The notes below the pieces were generated by a model. That model was not told the origin of the DNA, did not search any database, and worked only from the letters and a program-made list of their open reading frames with translations. Below, piece by piece: positions 34,733-43,172 of a DNA stretch of 64,000 nucleotides (position 1 is its first letter; every line of letters starts with the position of its first letter). Position numbers and translations under genes: made by a program. The DNA is from a virus: positions 62,001-126,000 of the IMG/VR virus record IMGVR_UViG_3300032293_000766. The stretch is one strand, 5' to 3'.

Positions 34733-36292
34733 CTATGTCTCCATTATTTTTTCAATTATTAACGAATCGTTTTTACCCTTTGTATTACAGCATAAGACTA
34801 AATTATTACCTTCATAAAGAACGTACTTATACTTTTCTTTGACTGACGGAAAAGCTACAACATTATCTAGTATGCAAGTATCATCTTCAATAGTCAAAAA
34901 TGCCATTTTTTGTCCTTTAGATTCTCCATTTTTTATGGTGTATTCTGATATTAGTTTTATATTGGCTACTATACAAATATTACCACCCTTTTTGCCATTT
35001 ACAATTTCTTTACATGTTGTATTAGCTAAAGATGTATCAGCTGTTTCTACTTTTGTTAGAGTTATGGGGCAACCTAGGAATTTGATTTCTTGATCAATAA
35101 TCCACTTAGTACTATCTTCTAGACTGTATGGTGGATTAAGGAGTAGTTGAATTTCATTTTCTACAACTTGTTGCCTTTCTTTTTTACTAGTTCCCCCACC
35201 CAGCTTCTTAGTTGGTGCTAATGATTTAAGGGCTTCTAGTAAATTAGGCCATAGCATTGTATTATACTCCTGTGATAACCATTTTTGCTCTGATGAAGTT
35301 AAAGTTCTAAAAATTTCATATTCATATAATGCCCTTGTTCTACTAATAGACCCATTAAAGTCTCTAAAAAAGCCTACAGAAGCTAAAGACTTAAATGCTG
35401 TAGAGCTTATCTTTTCTCCAAGATATAGCAATATTTCCAGCCATGTAAATTTTGTTATCTTCTTAGACTTTTCTAGTTCCACTGAATGTATTGCCGCTAT
35501 TACAGCATCCCCAGTTTTACCAGAAAGAGATTTAATATCTTTGATGCCAAAGAAAATTTTCCCGTCTTTTATGTTAAACTTTTCTTCGAAATTGTTTAGG
35601 CTAGGAGTTGCCGCTTGAATATCAAATAGTTTTGCTTCTGAGACTAATTCATATATTTCTTGATGTGGATCTTGTTTTTCTATAGCGTGATACAAATATG
35701 ATAAGAAAAATTCTTTTGTATTATGAGCTTTATAGTAGGCACTCCAATATGAACAAACCGCGTATGAAACGCTGTGAGATTTATTAAAGGCATATCTTGA
35801 TGACTTTTCGATCCATCCGAATATCTGCTCTGCCTCTTCCTTAGAAACGATCCCAACGCGCTCTGCGCCAGCTATAAATGATTTTTTGACTTCATTCATA
35901 AGATCGGCCTTCTTTTTTCCAATGGCCTTACGAAGAACGTCAGCTTCTTGTAGGTTAAATCCAGCTATTTTTTCTGCAATACGCATGGACTGTTCTTGAT
36001 AAACTAAAACTCCATATGTTGGCTTTAGTATATCTTCTAATGATGAATGTAGGTATGTAACTTCTTCTCTACCATGTTTTCTATCTACATAGTGTTGAGT
36101 CATAGACTTTCCATCTAACATAGACTTAAGAGTTCCCGGCCTTATAATTGCTATAAGTGCTGATAACTCTTCTATATTATTTGGTGCTAATTTTTTTGAC
36201 CAAGATTTACCTAGATTGCTTTCAAGCTGAAAGACGCCTTTAGTTCTTCCTTCAGCAAAAAGCTTCCAAGTTTTTTCATCATTATATTCCAT
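34733..36292 (-). CDS. dnaE: DNA polymerase III alpha, C-terminal half (fingers to OB fold), split gene
   Basis: The 519-residue protein begins MEYNDEKTWKLFAEGRTKGVFQLES, which in E. coli DnaE is internal sequence shortly after the third catalytic Asp. Conserved landmarks follow: IIRPGTL, YVDRKHGREEV, PTYGVLVYQEQ, LRKAIGKKK (121-128), YAFNKSHSVSYA (168-179), then a helix-hairpin-helix region and a C-terminal OB-like part (GQKMAFLTIEDDT). None of the three catalytic Asps is here; they are in the separate N-terminal gene. The start overlaps the endonuclease-like gene's stop as TAATG. No intein residues are present at either end. It must assemble with the N-terminal half to form a polymerase. 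Confidence 0.9.
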   Translation of the reverse strand: MEYNDEKTWKLFAEGRTKGVFQLESNLGKSWSKKLAPNNIEELSALIAIIRPGTLKSMLDGKSMTQHYVDRKHGREEVTYLHSSLEDILKPTYGVLVYQEQSMRIAEKIAGFNLQEADVLRKAIGKKKADLMNEVKKSFIAGAERVGIVSKEEAEQIFGWIEKSSRYAFNKSHSVSYAVCSYWSAYYKAHNTKEFFLSYLYHAIEKQDPHQEIYELVSEAKLFDIQAATPSLNNFEEKFNIKDGKIFFGIKDIKSLSGKTGDAVIAAIHSVELEKSKKITKFTWLEILLYLGEKISSTAFKSLASVGFFRDFNGSISRTRALYEYEIFRTLTSSEQKWLSQEYNTMLWPNLLEALKSLAPTKKLGGGTSKKERQQVVENEIQLLLNPPYSLEDSTKWIIDQEIKFLGCPITLTKVETADTSLANTTCKEIVNGKKGGNICIVANIKLISEYTIKNGESKGQKMAFLTIEDDTCILDNVVAFPSVKEKYKYVLYEGNNLVLCCNTKGKNDSLIIEKIMET

Positions 36293-36627
36293 TATATTTT
36301 TCCTAGTAAATAATTCAAAGCATTTACCACACCCTCTATATTATCTCCAAGCTTACCAAGCCCAGTATTACAACGCTCACATATCCACCCTCTAAATTTA
36401 TTAGTTTTGTGATCATGATCTAGACACCATTTAAGTGGAACTTTTTTACAACACTCGCACAATTCTGGTTTATCTGGAGCATTTTTATGCAAATCTCTCC
36501 TAATGGACGAATGTTTCTTGATACAACTTCTACATCGCATATCTAACTTATCTTTGTACATACTATGTCTAGGAAATTGATCTAAAGACTTTTTTAATTG
36601 ACAGTAAATACATACTTTATTTGACAT
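36292..36627 (-). CDS. Endonuclease VII-like (His-Me finger) protein
   Basis: Start taken at ATG 36627 (MSNKVCIYCQLKK), because the longer frame to 36657 lies inside the exonuclease gene; the chosen start overlaps it by 11 nt. CxxC pairs near the N-terminus (CIYCQ ... CRSCIKKHSS) and CECCKK are followed by WCLDHDHKTNKFRGWICERCNTGLGKLGDN, the signature of the recombination endonuclease VII family (T4 gp49), including His-Asp-His and zinc Cys. These enzymes cleave branched DNA; relatives also act as homing endonucleases. It sits between the two halves of the polymerase gene, suggesting it caused or profits from the split. Confidence 0.85.
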   Translation of the reverse strand: MSNKVCIYCQLKKSLDQFPRHSMYKDKLDMRCRSCIKKHSSIRRDLHKNAPDKPELCECCKKVPLKWCLDHDHKTNKFRGWICERCNTGLGKLGDNIEGVVNALNYLLGKI

Positions 36628-37297
36628 AAAGATTACCATTAGCAAAGGCTTTTTCAAATTCTATATTTTGATAAACGGCTCTATGAGTTTTTAGCAATTT
36701 GATGAATATATTGGCAGTGTCTTTTACGTCTTGTAGTGCGTCGTGAGCATTTTCTGAACTCAATCCCATCTTTTCTCTTAATGAATCCATGCTAATAGAT
36801 TTAACACTAGGATCTCCCTCCGTCCACATGAAAATATTGTCCATTAGATCAACTTTGTAAACTTTACTAAACAGTTTAGCGTTGTCTTTTGTTTTATCCC
36901 AAGGGCCGAATTCTTTGCAAAGTCTATTTATAATGATCAAATCAAAACCAACAATGTTGTATCCTACTGGTATTGGATTAAAAAATGGCTCACCCTTCCA
37001 ATTATATTGATCTACAAACTTGGTGAACTTTGTCCACACTGACTTTAGCAATGGGGCTTCTGCTAATTTCTCTCTCGTTTTACCAGTTATTTTTAAAGCG
37101 CCATCTTCTATAGGGTCTAATCCAGCTGCGATTGCCTCTTCATCATCTAGTAATGGTCTTATTTCACTATTAAATGATCCTTTTACAGAAAGATCTCTTC
37201 CATCTAAAGCAAGTGCTGCAATTTGTGTTGGTTGAGTCTTATGTGGATTACGTGACCCTGTTTCAAAGTCAAAGACAATAAAATCTCTATTAGCCAT
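36617..37297 (-). CDS. DnaQ-like 3'-5' exonuclease (DEDDh)
   Basis: 226 residues with the DEDDh exonuclease pattern: motif I IVFDFETGSR (D10, E12), motif II VGYNIVGFDL (D119), motif III ENAHDALQDVKDT (H185, D190). These residues bind two metals and remove mispaired 3' ends. As a separate protein it is expected to supply proofreading, replacing the epsilon subunit; the PHP domain of the partnering polymerase half has lost its metal-binding residues. The gene overlaps the polymerase N-terminal half by 8 nt and the endonuclease-like gene by 11 nt, so all four are translationally coupled. Confidence 0.85.
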   Translation of the reverse strand: MANRDFIVFDFETGSRNPHKTQPTQIAALALDGRDLSVKGSFNSEIRPLLDDEEAIAAGLDPIEDGALKITGKTREKLAEAPLLKSVWTKFTKFVDQYNWKGEPFFNPIPVGYNIVGFDLIIINRLCKEFGPWDKTKDNAKLFSKVYKVDLMDNIFMWTEGDPSVKSISMDSLREKMGLSSENAHDALQDVKDTANIFIKLLKTHRAVYQNIEFEKAFANGNLYVK

Positions 37298-38870
37298 GTA
37301 TATTTTCCTTTTTTGTAATATGTTCTACATACATTATCTTATCAAGTAAAGTCAAACCTAATACATCAAACTTTACATGACCTAGAGCTTCTAGGTCTAC
37401 CATTTCTAATCCTGCAATTTTTTCTGATGAACCCTTTTGTTTGACCATAGGACATACTTTATATAGTGGCTCTTTAGATATAACAACACCAGCAGCATGT
37501 TTACCTTGAGTTTTAAACGTACCCTCTAACTTAATTGCTTGTTCGAAGTATTCAGCATAGTCTCCATCTAATGATCCATCATCATTTATTCTACAAAAAT
37601 CTTGAAGCTCATCTGCATTATTGATCAACGCCCACCTAATAATAGACCTATCATCGTCATCCATTTCTGCTAACTGATCTGATATTTCTGCTTCATTTGG
37701 TATAATTTTTGTTATTGCGTTCATTTCAGCAAAAGAGCAAGCTTCATTTACTCTCAATACTTCTTTTATGGCACTTCTCCCCTGTAGTCTTCCAAAAGTA
37801 ATCATCTGGCTAACCTTATCGTGACCATATTTATCTTTAAGATATTTGATTACATCATCTCTATGATTAGCGGGAACGTCCATATCTATATCTGGCAAAG
37901 AAATATGATCTTCTGTATTTCTACCAGCATTATAGAATCTAGCAAACAAAAGATCAAATTCAATGGGGTCTATTTGAGTAACACCAATTAAATATGATAT
38001 TAAACAACCAGCCGCCGATCCTCTTCCCGGCCCAGACAACCAACCGTTATCATGAACGTGTTTGATTATATCTTGCACGATTAAGAAATATCCGAATAGA
38101 TTTGCGTTTTTGATTACGTCAAACTCTTCTTTGAATCTATCTAAATATTTCTGTTTGTTTACTTCGTCAGATACTTTCCCCTTATCAATTAGTAATGATT
38201 TCCAGCCTTTTCTACATAGCTCTTTCAAATACTCTTCTTCTGACAAATTATTTGGACATTTGAATTTTGGCAGAATTGGCTTATTTAGGATATCATAATC
38301 TTCGCACTGATTGTAAACATCTTCAAGCACACGGGACACTTTACCAGCTACTACATATTTATTTTCATCTGTAAAAAACTGGGATACATTAGGATCAAGC
38401 TCATTCTTGCGTATTTGCTTTGCAACACTTGGTAATGTACTCTTTAATTCTGAGCATATTAATATTCTATGCAAATTGGCTTGATCTTTGTGGCAATAGA
38501 AGCTTGTGGGTATGCCAATATCATGCTCAAGATATATAAGATTATTCTGTTTTAATAACCCCTTAATGTGTTTGATATCTATGTTATTGTCGTCATCTAT
38601 TAATGACATAATTTCAATGAGATTATTCCAGCCGTTCTTATTTTTGGCGTATAAGTTATAGCCGTCGAATGAACAGCCCAAAATAGGCTTAATCCCAACT
38701 TCTTTGCAAGCTTTATAAAAAGCCACACACCCAGATATGGTTTTATAGTCAGTAATACCACAAGCTGGATAACCATTCTCTCTACATAGCTTGGCTAGTT
38801 CTTTGGGCTTAGAAAAGCCTTTCAGCAAACTATAATGCGTATAATTATTTAATGGAAACCAATTCAACAT
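37290..38870 (-). CDS. dnaE: DNA polymerase III alpha, N-terminal half (PHP and catalytic palm), split gene
   Basis: 526 residues starting with a PHP domain (about 1-110). The usual HxH is replaced (LNNYTHYSLLKG), TDH is TDY and GCE is GCS, so PHP metal binding is probably lost. The palm has SGPGRGSAAGCLISYL (279-294), the catalytic LPDIDMD (D327, D329), KTQGKHAAGVVIS and VKFDVLGL (D502), giving all three catalytic Asps. The protein ends 24 residues after D502, in what is a loop in E. coli DnaE, just before the fingers; the missing part is a separate gene at 34733-36292. RBS GAGG before ATG 38870. It follows the Ig-like gene's terminator. Confidence 0.9.
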   Translation of the reverse strand: MLNWFPLNNYTHYSLLKGFSKPKELAKLCRENGYPACGITDYKTISGCVAFYKACKEVGIKPILGCSFDGYNLYAKNKNGWNNLIEIMSLIDDDNNIDIKHIKGLLKQNNLIYLEHDIGIPTSFYCHKDQANLHRILICSELKSTLPSVAKQIRKNELDPNVSQFFTDENKYVVAGKVSRVLEDVYNQCEDYDILNKPILPKFKCPNNLSEEEYLKELCRKGWKSLLIDKGKVSDEVNKQKYLDRFKEEFDVIKNANLFGYFLIVQDIIKHVHDNGWLSGPGRGSAAGCLISYLIGVTQIDPIEFDLLFARFYNAGRNTEDHISLPDIDMDVPANHRDDVIKYLKDKYGHDKVSQMITFGRLQGRSAIKEVLRVNEACSFAEMNAITKIIPNEAEISDQLAEMDDDDRSIIRWALINNADELQDFCRINDDGSLDGDYAEYFEQAIKLEGTFKTQGKHAAGVVISKEPLYKVCPMVKQKGSSEKIAGLEMVDLEALGHVKFDVLGLTLLDKIMYVEHITKKENIHG

Positions 38871-38883
38871 ATAACCTCAATGT

Positions 38884-38910
38884 AAAAACGGGGGGGATAT
38901 TTCACCCCCC
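38884..38910 (-). terminator. Rho-independent terminator after the Ig-like gene
   Basis: On the - strand a 6-bp all-G/C stem (GGGGGG / CCCCCC) with an 8-nt loop is followed by CGTTTTTAC. It starts 12 nt after the Ig-like gene's stop and ends 13 nt before the polymerase start. It can end most transcripts while allowing some read-through into the replication genes. Confidence 0.75.
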
Positions 38911-38922
38911 TTACGAATCAAT

Positions 38923-39213
38923 TTATACTTCACGCACCAACTTAATGTCTAGACCGGGAGCCGATGGAGCAATTGTATCATTCGCAACGAATTCTACAAC
39001 TGCTGGATCGCTCGCATTACCAACGTCATCTACGTCTACAAAAGAGAGTGAAACGCTATCGCCTTGAACGAATGTTCTCTCTCCTAAGTTAGTAACATCA
39101 CTAGCATAAACATCTGTAGCAACTGCGACACCGTTTACTGTGACTGTTAATCTACGCTCAATGACATCAGCGTCAACTGGTGGCGCGCATGTTACTTCGT
39201 ATACTAAACCCAT
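38923..39213 (-). CDS. Small Ig-like (bacterial Ig/fibronectin-type) domain protein (96 aa)
   Basis: Start set at ATG 39213 (MGLVYEVTCAPPVDADV): AAGGAG lies 7 nt upstream. Composition fits one beta-sandwich domain: RRLTVTVNGVAVATDVYA, QGDSVSLSFVDVDDVGNASDP, AVVEFVANDTIAPSAPG. The D-x-x-GNxSxP and 'DT.aP.aPg' turns are typical of Ig-like domains in virion decorating proteins. The gene is visibly richer in G+C than its neighbours, has a strong RBS and is closed by a terminator, all suggesting high expression. Upstream the frame stays open to a GTG at 39363 encoding a membrane segment, so a longer form is possible. Confidence 0.65.
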   Translation of the reverse strand: MGLVYEVTCAPPVDADVIERRLTVTVNGVAVATDVYASDVTNLGERTFVQGDSVSLSFVDVDDVGNASDPAVVEFVANDTIAPSAPGLDIKLVREV

Positions 39214-39363
39214 ATCTATCTCCTTTTTAAGAAATTTGTACTTTATGAATAGTGGGCGTAATTCTAATTTACGCTTCCATTTCATAGAGTAGTACGATAA
39301 AACAACAAAACTACATTCTAGTAGAATAAATAATACGATACAAAATAGCAAATAATTTTCCAC
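39214..39363 (-). other. In-frame N-terminal extension encoding a membrane segment
   Basis: The Ig-like frame remains open 50 codons upstream to GTG 39363, which has its own RBS (GGAAAGGG, spacing about 6) and a TATAAT at 39387-39392. It would encode MENYLLFCIVLFILLECSFVV, a clear transmembrane helix, then a basic linker. If used, the Ig domain would be membrane-anchored; the internal AAGGAG start would give the free form. Coding status is uncertain. Confidence 0.35.
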
Positions 39364-39386
39364 AGACAGCCCTTTCCTTACAAACT

Positions 39387-39392
39387 ATTATA
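39387..39392 (-). promoter_or_regulatory. Candidate -10 element upstream of the Ig-like gene
   Basis: TATAAT on the - strand, about 24 nt before the possible GTG start at 39363, just after the end of the 322-residue gene. No clear -35 hexamer is present. Placement before a strongly translated gene with its own terminator supports a separate transcript. Confidence 0.3.
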
Positions 39393-39414
39393 GCGTCTAG
39401 GTGAAGAACTTGCT

Positions 39415-40380
39415 TTACCAAGCCCTACAAGACCAATATCTTGCCTTCCATTTTGGGCCGGGGTTATCACAATTATGTCTAGCTCTAAAACTTTTTCTAC
39501 GTTCTGGAATATTTTTCTTAATGGTCATATTAGGATCACCAAAATTTACTTTAACTACATTACCCTTTTCATTTTTAACATAAACACTCATTTTCTTTGG
39601 ACCTTTTGGAGTCCTAAATGGCTTATTAAGAGTAACTTTTCTTCCTTGATACTCACTTGCCTCTCCAACGTATATTAAAGTATTGCCATCTTTTTCATAA
39701 TAGCCCTTTTTTCTATACGTATAAATTTCTCCACTATCTGGATCTCTATATTGATATTTTGCTTCTGAAGTATACTCATCTTGATATTTCCCCGGCTCAT
39801 AATATTTTACAAAGTCATAGACATTTTGAATATATATTTCGGCCTTAGAAATCATGTCTTTTGTCCACTCTTCAAACTCAATATCCATAGTCGAGTCTTT
39901 TACTTTCATAACTACTTCCATTAGCTGGTCGTGCATCTTCTGAATTTGTTCTACAGCCATTTCGCTATCTCCAGATTGAGCTTTCTTCCAAGCGTCTTTA
40001 GATGGCCTGTCTTTATCCCCCGGCTTTGCTGGCTTGTAGTTCTTACCTTCGCGTTCCTTCTTTTTTCTTATGTTTTCCCAAAGTCCCGGTTTAGCTATAG
40101 AAATGTCATAGTCTTCTGTTTCTTCGCCAAAATCCACATAATCTGCTTCTGCTGGAACTTCGAAGTTATCTTCTGTAATTTCTTCTTCGTATCCATATGC
40201 ATTGATATTAAATTCAAAATCAGCAGCTTCTATTTTATCACAGAACTCCGTCGCCTGTGCTATACAAATTGCTGTTCTTTGGTCAGCATTTGGGTATTCT
40301 TTATTCATTACGCTATCAGACATACAGCGTGACATAAAACTGTTTTTATCTTCATTTTCTTTTTTTGACGGTATCGGCAT
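39415..40380 (-). CDS. Conserved phage protein with CMSD and C-terminal Arg-rich motifs (322 aa), possible virion-assembly role
   Basis: Start set at ATG 40380 (MPIPSKKENEDKNSFMSRC), with AAGGAG upstream; a start at 40410 lies in the previous gene. The N-terminal pattern MPIP-x-ENED-x-FMSRCMSD...YP-x-x-QRTAIC is a recurring module in phage head-assembly and portal-adjacent proteins. The middle is acidic and helical. The C-terminal part (KVTLNKPFRTP ... NVVKVNFGDPNM ... RKSFRARHNCDNPGPKWKARYWSC) is a conserved block seen in many phage proteins of unknown function. The Cys and Arg content suggests compact folding or nucleic-acid contact. The role is inferred. Confidence 0.55.
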   Translation of the reverse strand: MPIPSKKENEDKNSFMSRCMSDSVMNKEYPNADQRTAICIAQATEFCDKIEAADFEFNINAYGYEEEITEDNFEVPAEADYVDFGEETEDYDISIAKPGLWENIRKKKEREGKNYKPAKPGDKDRPSKDAWKKAQSGDSEMAVEQIQKMHDQLMEVVMKVKDSTMDIEFEEWTKDMISKAEIYIQNVYDFVKYYEPGKYQDEYTSEAKYQYRDPDSGEIYTYRKKGYYEKDGNTLIYVGEASEYQGRKVTLNKPFRTPKGPKKMSVYVKNEKGNVVKVNFGDPNMTIKKNIPERRKSFRARHNCDNPGPKWKARYWSCRAW

Positions 40381-40393
40381 TGAATTCTCCTTA

Positions 40394-41419
40394 TTATCCT
40401 GGGGCTTCATAAAAGCCTATATTAAAGTTTTCTCTAGTACAATTGGCAACAGTTTGTTCCATGCCATGTTTTTTAATGTGGTTCTCTATATACATACACA
40501 TACTTTCGTCGGTATCTTTCCACTTGTTCTTGCAAAAATGGCATAGCTTAGTGCATTTCCAGTTACTTCTATCTACTGATATTGGCTTAGGCTTATTATT
40601 CTCTTGAATATCCTTAAATCTTACTCTTAGCATATCAAGAAATTTGCTACGATCTGATTTGTCAAAACACATTGAAAATGGTCCGCCATCTTTAATGAAA
40701 AATATAGACATAATAGCCTGATCATACTCAGGAAATAGTTTAGAAATGGCATAATTGTATAGTAATAATTGAGGATCTGAACATAGCTTTTCATAGTCTT
40801 TCTCTGCTCCTGTTGCCCAATCTAGTCTTCTTCCAGTTTTATAATCTACAACCTCAATTATTTTTTCATCTACTTTTGTTACCAAGTCTATAGTTCCCTT
40901 AATTGCTAATTGTCCATTAACAACTTGTCCATTTGGTAATTCGTAGGTATATTTAGCCCAATCTTCTTCAATTGGAATATCAAAATGTGGCTCTGCCGCT
41001 ACAATGTTTCTATTCCTAGGATCAAACTGCCCATTATTAAACTCTAGTGTAGTCCAAACTAAACTTTCACACATTTCTTTGTCGAGCTTGGTAAAGTCAT
41101 GATGTGAATTAGCTGAATAGTAACCAAAACTTTTATCTAATAATTCTGGAACTATCTTATCTGAGAATAGATGTTGTTTATCTATACTAATCTTACCAAT
41201 ATTATCATCAACGAACAGTAACTTTTTTGCTTTGCTGCTAGTGTCTTGATGAGTTTTTTTCAAGGATGCTAATAATTCTAAAGTCTTATGAACAATTGTG
41301 CCAATGTCTGCCTTCTTACCACTTATAGCTTGATGACCAAGCACATAGGTGATAAAATATTGCATTTGGCAATAATCGTAATTATTATAACTAGATGATC
41401 TGATATATGTTACTAGCAT
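40394..41419 (-). CDS. RecB/Cas4-like PD-(D/E)XK exonuclease with probable Fe-S cluster
   Basis: 341 residues. Nuclease residues: H44 in GTIVHKTLE, D178 in IKGTIDLV, D192 and K194 in EVVDYKTGRR, then a QLLLYNYA helix (Q217), the order of RecB-family nucleases. Four Cys, C17 near the N-terminus and C289, C293 and C296 near the C-terminus (CTKLCHFC), match the Fe-S clamp of AddB/Cas4-like enzymes. Predicted activity: DNA end processing during recombination-dependent replication. It is the last gene of the replication operon, joined to the dNMP kinase by TAATG. Confidence 0.8.
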   Translation of the reverse strand: MLVTYIRSSSYNNYDYCQMQYFITYVLGHQAISGKKADIGTIVHKTLELLASLKKTHQDTSSKAKKLLFVDDNIGKISIDKQHLFSDKIVPELLDKSFGYYSANSHHDFTKLDKEMCESLVWTTLEFNNGQFDPRNRNIVAAEPHFDIPIEEDWAKYTYELPNGQVVNGQLAIKGTIDLVTKVDEKIIEVVDYKTGRRLDWATGAEKDYEKLCSDPQLLLYNYAISKLFPEYDQAIMSIFFIKDGGPFSMCFDKSDRSKFLDMLRVRFKDIQENNKPKPISVDRSNWKCTKLCHFCKNKWKDTDESMCMYIENHIKKHGMEQTVANCTRENFNIGFYEAPG

Positions 41420-42159
41420 TATGATTTCCAGATGTGGTTAATTTTGTCTAATTCTTTACAAGTGTCTGTAATAGAAAAGTTTTCATTGTCTATTACATAG
41501 TCAAAAAGCGACCAATCAAACTTGTCTTTATCTAGTGCTGACTCACACTCTACTGTAGATTTACATACGTTCCTTGTTAATCTAATTACTATGCCGCCAT
41601 TATCTTTAATTGCCTGAACTTCATTTGGAAATCTAACATCTGGTATGATAGCTAGATTAGAGTTCTCATTAAATATTTTCGTAATGGTCGTATTAACCCA
41701 AGCATCATTTTTGATCTTTCTAACAATGCTAGTTCCAAAATATTCTAAGAATTCTCTATATGTTAGATAGCCAGACTTGTTTTCTTGTGTGGGCAAATCT
41801 TCCCACTGTATTTTAGTCTTTGCATTCTTTTGCTTATCAGTACCATAAAGGTTTTCAATCTTTAGGCCAAAAAGCGATGCGGACATATCCTTCAAAGAGT
41901 CTGCAAAATGATATACTTTAACATAAGGCCACAACTCATATTCTGCGTAGTTTGTAAATTCCTTGTCCTTTCTACAGACATCAAATATGCCCCAATCTTT
42001 TTGCATATTCTTATCAGTAGTCAAGATTTCCAAAGCTCCATCAGTGTTAATCTTGAAATCTTCCACCATGCTTCTTTCTTTTAAAACTAAGCCGTTTATG
42101 TAATTTGCTGCTGTATTTTTACCAGACTGCTTTCTTCCAGATATGCCAACAATTTTCAT
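41419..42159 (-). CDS. Deoxynucleoside monophosphate kinase
   Basis: 246 residues starting with a P-loop, GISGRKQSGKNTAANYI (8-16 core). The segment YHFADSLKDMSASLFGL matches the acceptor-nucleotide region of T4 gp1-type dNMP kinases, and YLTYREFLEYFGTSIVR and AIIPDVRFPNEVQAIKDNGGIVIRLTR are strongly diagnostic for that family. It phosphorylates dNMPs to dNDPs for the phage dNTP pool. Coupled upstream to the primase by ATGA and downstream to the nuclease by TAATG. Confidence 0.85.
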   Translation of the reverse strand: MKIVGISGRKQSGKNTAANYINGLVLKERSMVEDFKINTDGALEILTTDKNMQKDWGIFDVCRKDKEFTNYAEYELWPYVKVYHFADSLKDMSASLFGLKIENLYGTDKQKNAKTKIQWEDLPTQENKSGYLTYREFLEYFGTSIVRKIKNDAWVNTTITKIFNENSNLAIIPDVRFPNEVQAIKDNGGIVIRLTRNVCKSTVECESALDKDKFDWSLFDYVIDNENFSITDTCKELDKINHIWKS

Positions 42160-43172
42160 ATTAAATCCTTAATTTGTGGAATAAATTCTTTTCTTATTAA
42201 CTCTACACTCATCTCTCCAATATCCTTACATGATATTTGTGGAAAAATAAGATTATAGCTGCGATTAAACTTACGAAAAATTTCTATCTTGCACTCATTT
42301 CCAGCTTGATCATTATCAGTTACTACTACGATATTAATAATAGGTAGTTTGTGCAAAAGTTCTTCGTGAGATTCTATAATAGACTTGCCAAAAATACCAA
42401 CAGCATTTTCTATACCGGCCTCATAAAGTCTCCAGATATCACTTTGTCCTTCAGTAATAATGACGGTTTTGGTGCTACATATTTTATTATACGCTCTGTG
42501 GTAGTTGTATAGGTATTTGTTTTTGTTAAAACCGCTTGGGTAAAATAAAAACTTTGGGTCTTTATACTCCTTAATAGATCTTCCTAGCAATCCTACTATA
42601 CTGCTACCATCGTGATTATGTATTGGTATAATAGATCTGTCTTTTAAGTTTTCATGCTTACAACAATCGCTTACGCCAAAATGACTCAAGGTGTTTTCTA
42701 AAAATCCTCTACCTATAAAATATTTTGACGCTTTTGTATACTGATATTCTACAATGCTATCACTTTCACTTGTATTTTTATCAGTAAATATTCTTACAAT
42801 ATCAAAGAATTCGTCGTTTACAACTTTATCTTTTTTGACTGAAGTAGTGGTTGATCTATCTAATTGCTTAATATTTGTATTAACCCATTTTAACACTTCT
42901 TTGAATTCAACATTATATCCACACCTTTTAGATAAGGCTCCCCTTATTAATCCAAAAACATCATTACTAAAATCTTGCTGACAGTCTCTAGTCCAACATT
43001 TCCATATGTGCTTTTTAGTAGAAAAAGAAAACCCTCTTGGGTTGTCACTCTCTTCGTGTGCTGGACAATTAGAATAAATATTGTCAGAAAACTTTTCATA
43101 ATCCATGTCAAGTTTCTGAAGAACTAATTCTATATTTGTATTTAGTTCAGCTTTCAGGTTCTGTAAGTTCAT
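42156..43172 (-). CDS. DnaG-type primase (zinc finger and TOPRIM)
   Basis: 338 residues. A CHC2-type zinc finger is visible at C36, H39, C59 and C64 (SNCPAHEES ... WKCWTRDC). A core domain includes KYFIGRGFLENTLSHFGV and IIPIHNHDGSIVG-like strands (SIIPIHNHDGSSIVGLLGRS). The TOPRIM domain has TEGQSDIWRL (E241) and VTDNDQAGN (D286, D288), the metal-binding acids. It synthesises RNA primers at the fork. There is no C-terminal helicase-interaction domain, but the helicase gene overlaps it by 26 nt directly upstream. Confidence 0.85.
   Translation of the reverse strand: MNLQNLKAELNTNIELVLQKLDMDYEKFSDNIYSNCPAHEESDNPRGFSFSTKKHIWKCWTRDCQQDFSNDVFGLIRGALSKRCGYNVEFKEVLKWVNTNIKQLDRSTTTSVKKDKVVNDEFFDIVRIFTDKNTSESDSIVEYQYTKASKYFIGRGFLENTLSHFGVSDCCKHENLKDRSIIPIHNHDGSSIVGLLGRSIKEYKDPKFLFYPSGFNKNKYLYNYHRAYNKICSTKTVIITEGQSDIWRLYEAGIENAVGIFGKSIIESHEELLHKLPIINIVVVTDNDQAGNECKIEIFRKFNRSYNLIFPQISCKDIGEMSVELIRKEFIPQIKDLI

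Noticed and set aside
36292-37297. Split intein joining the two DNA polymerase halves
   Set aside because: Neither half has intein residues at its end: the N half ends KKENIHG with no Cys-led intein block, and the C half begins directly at conserved DnaE sequence.
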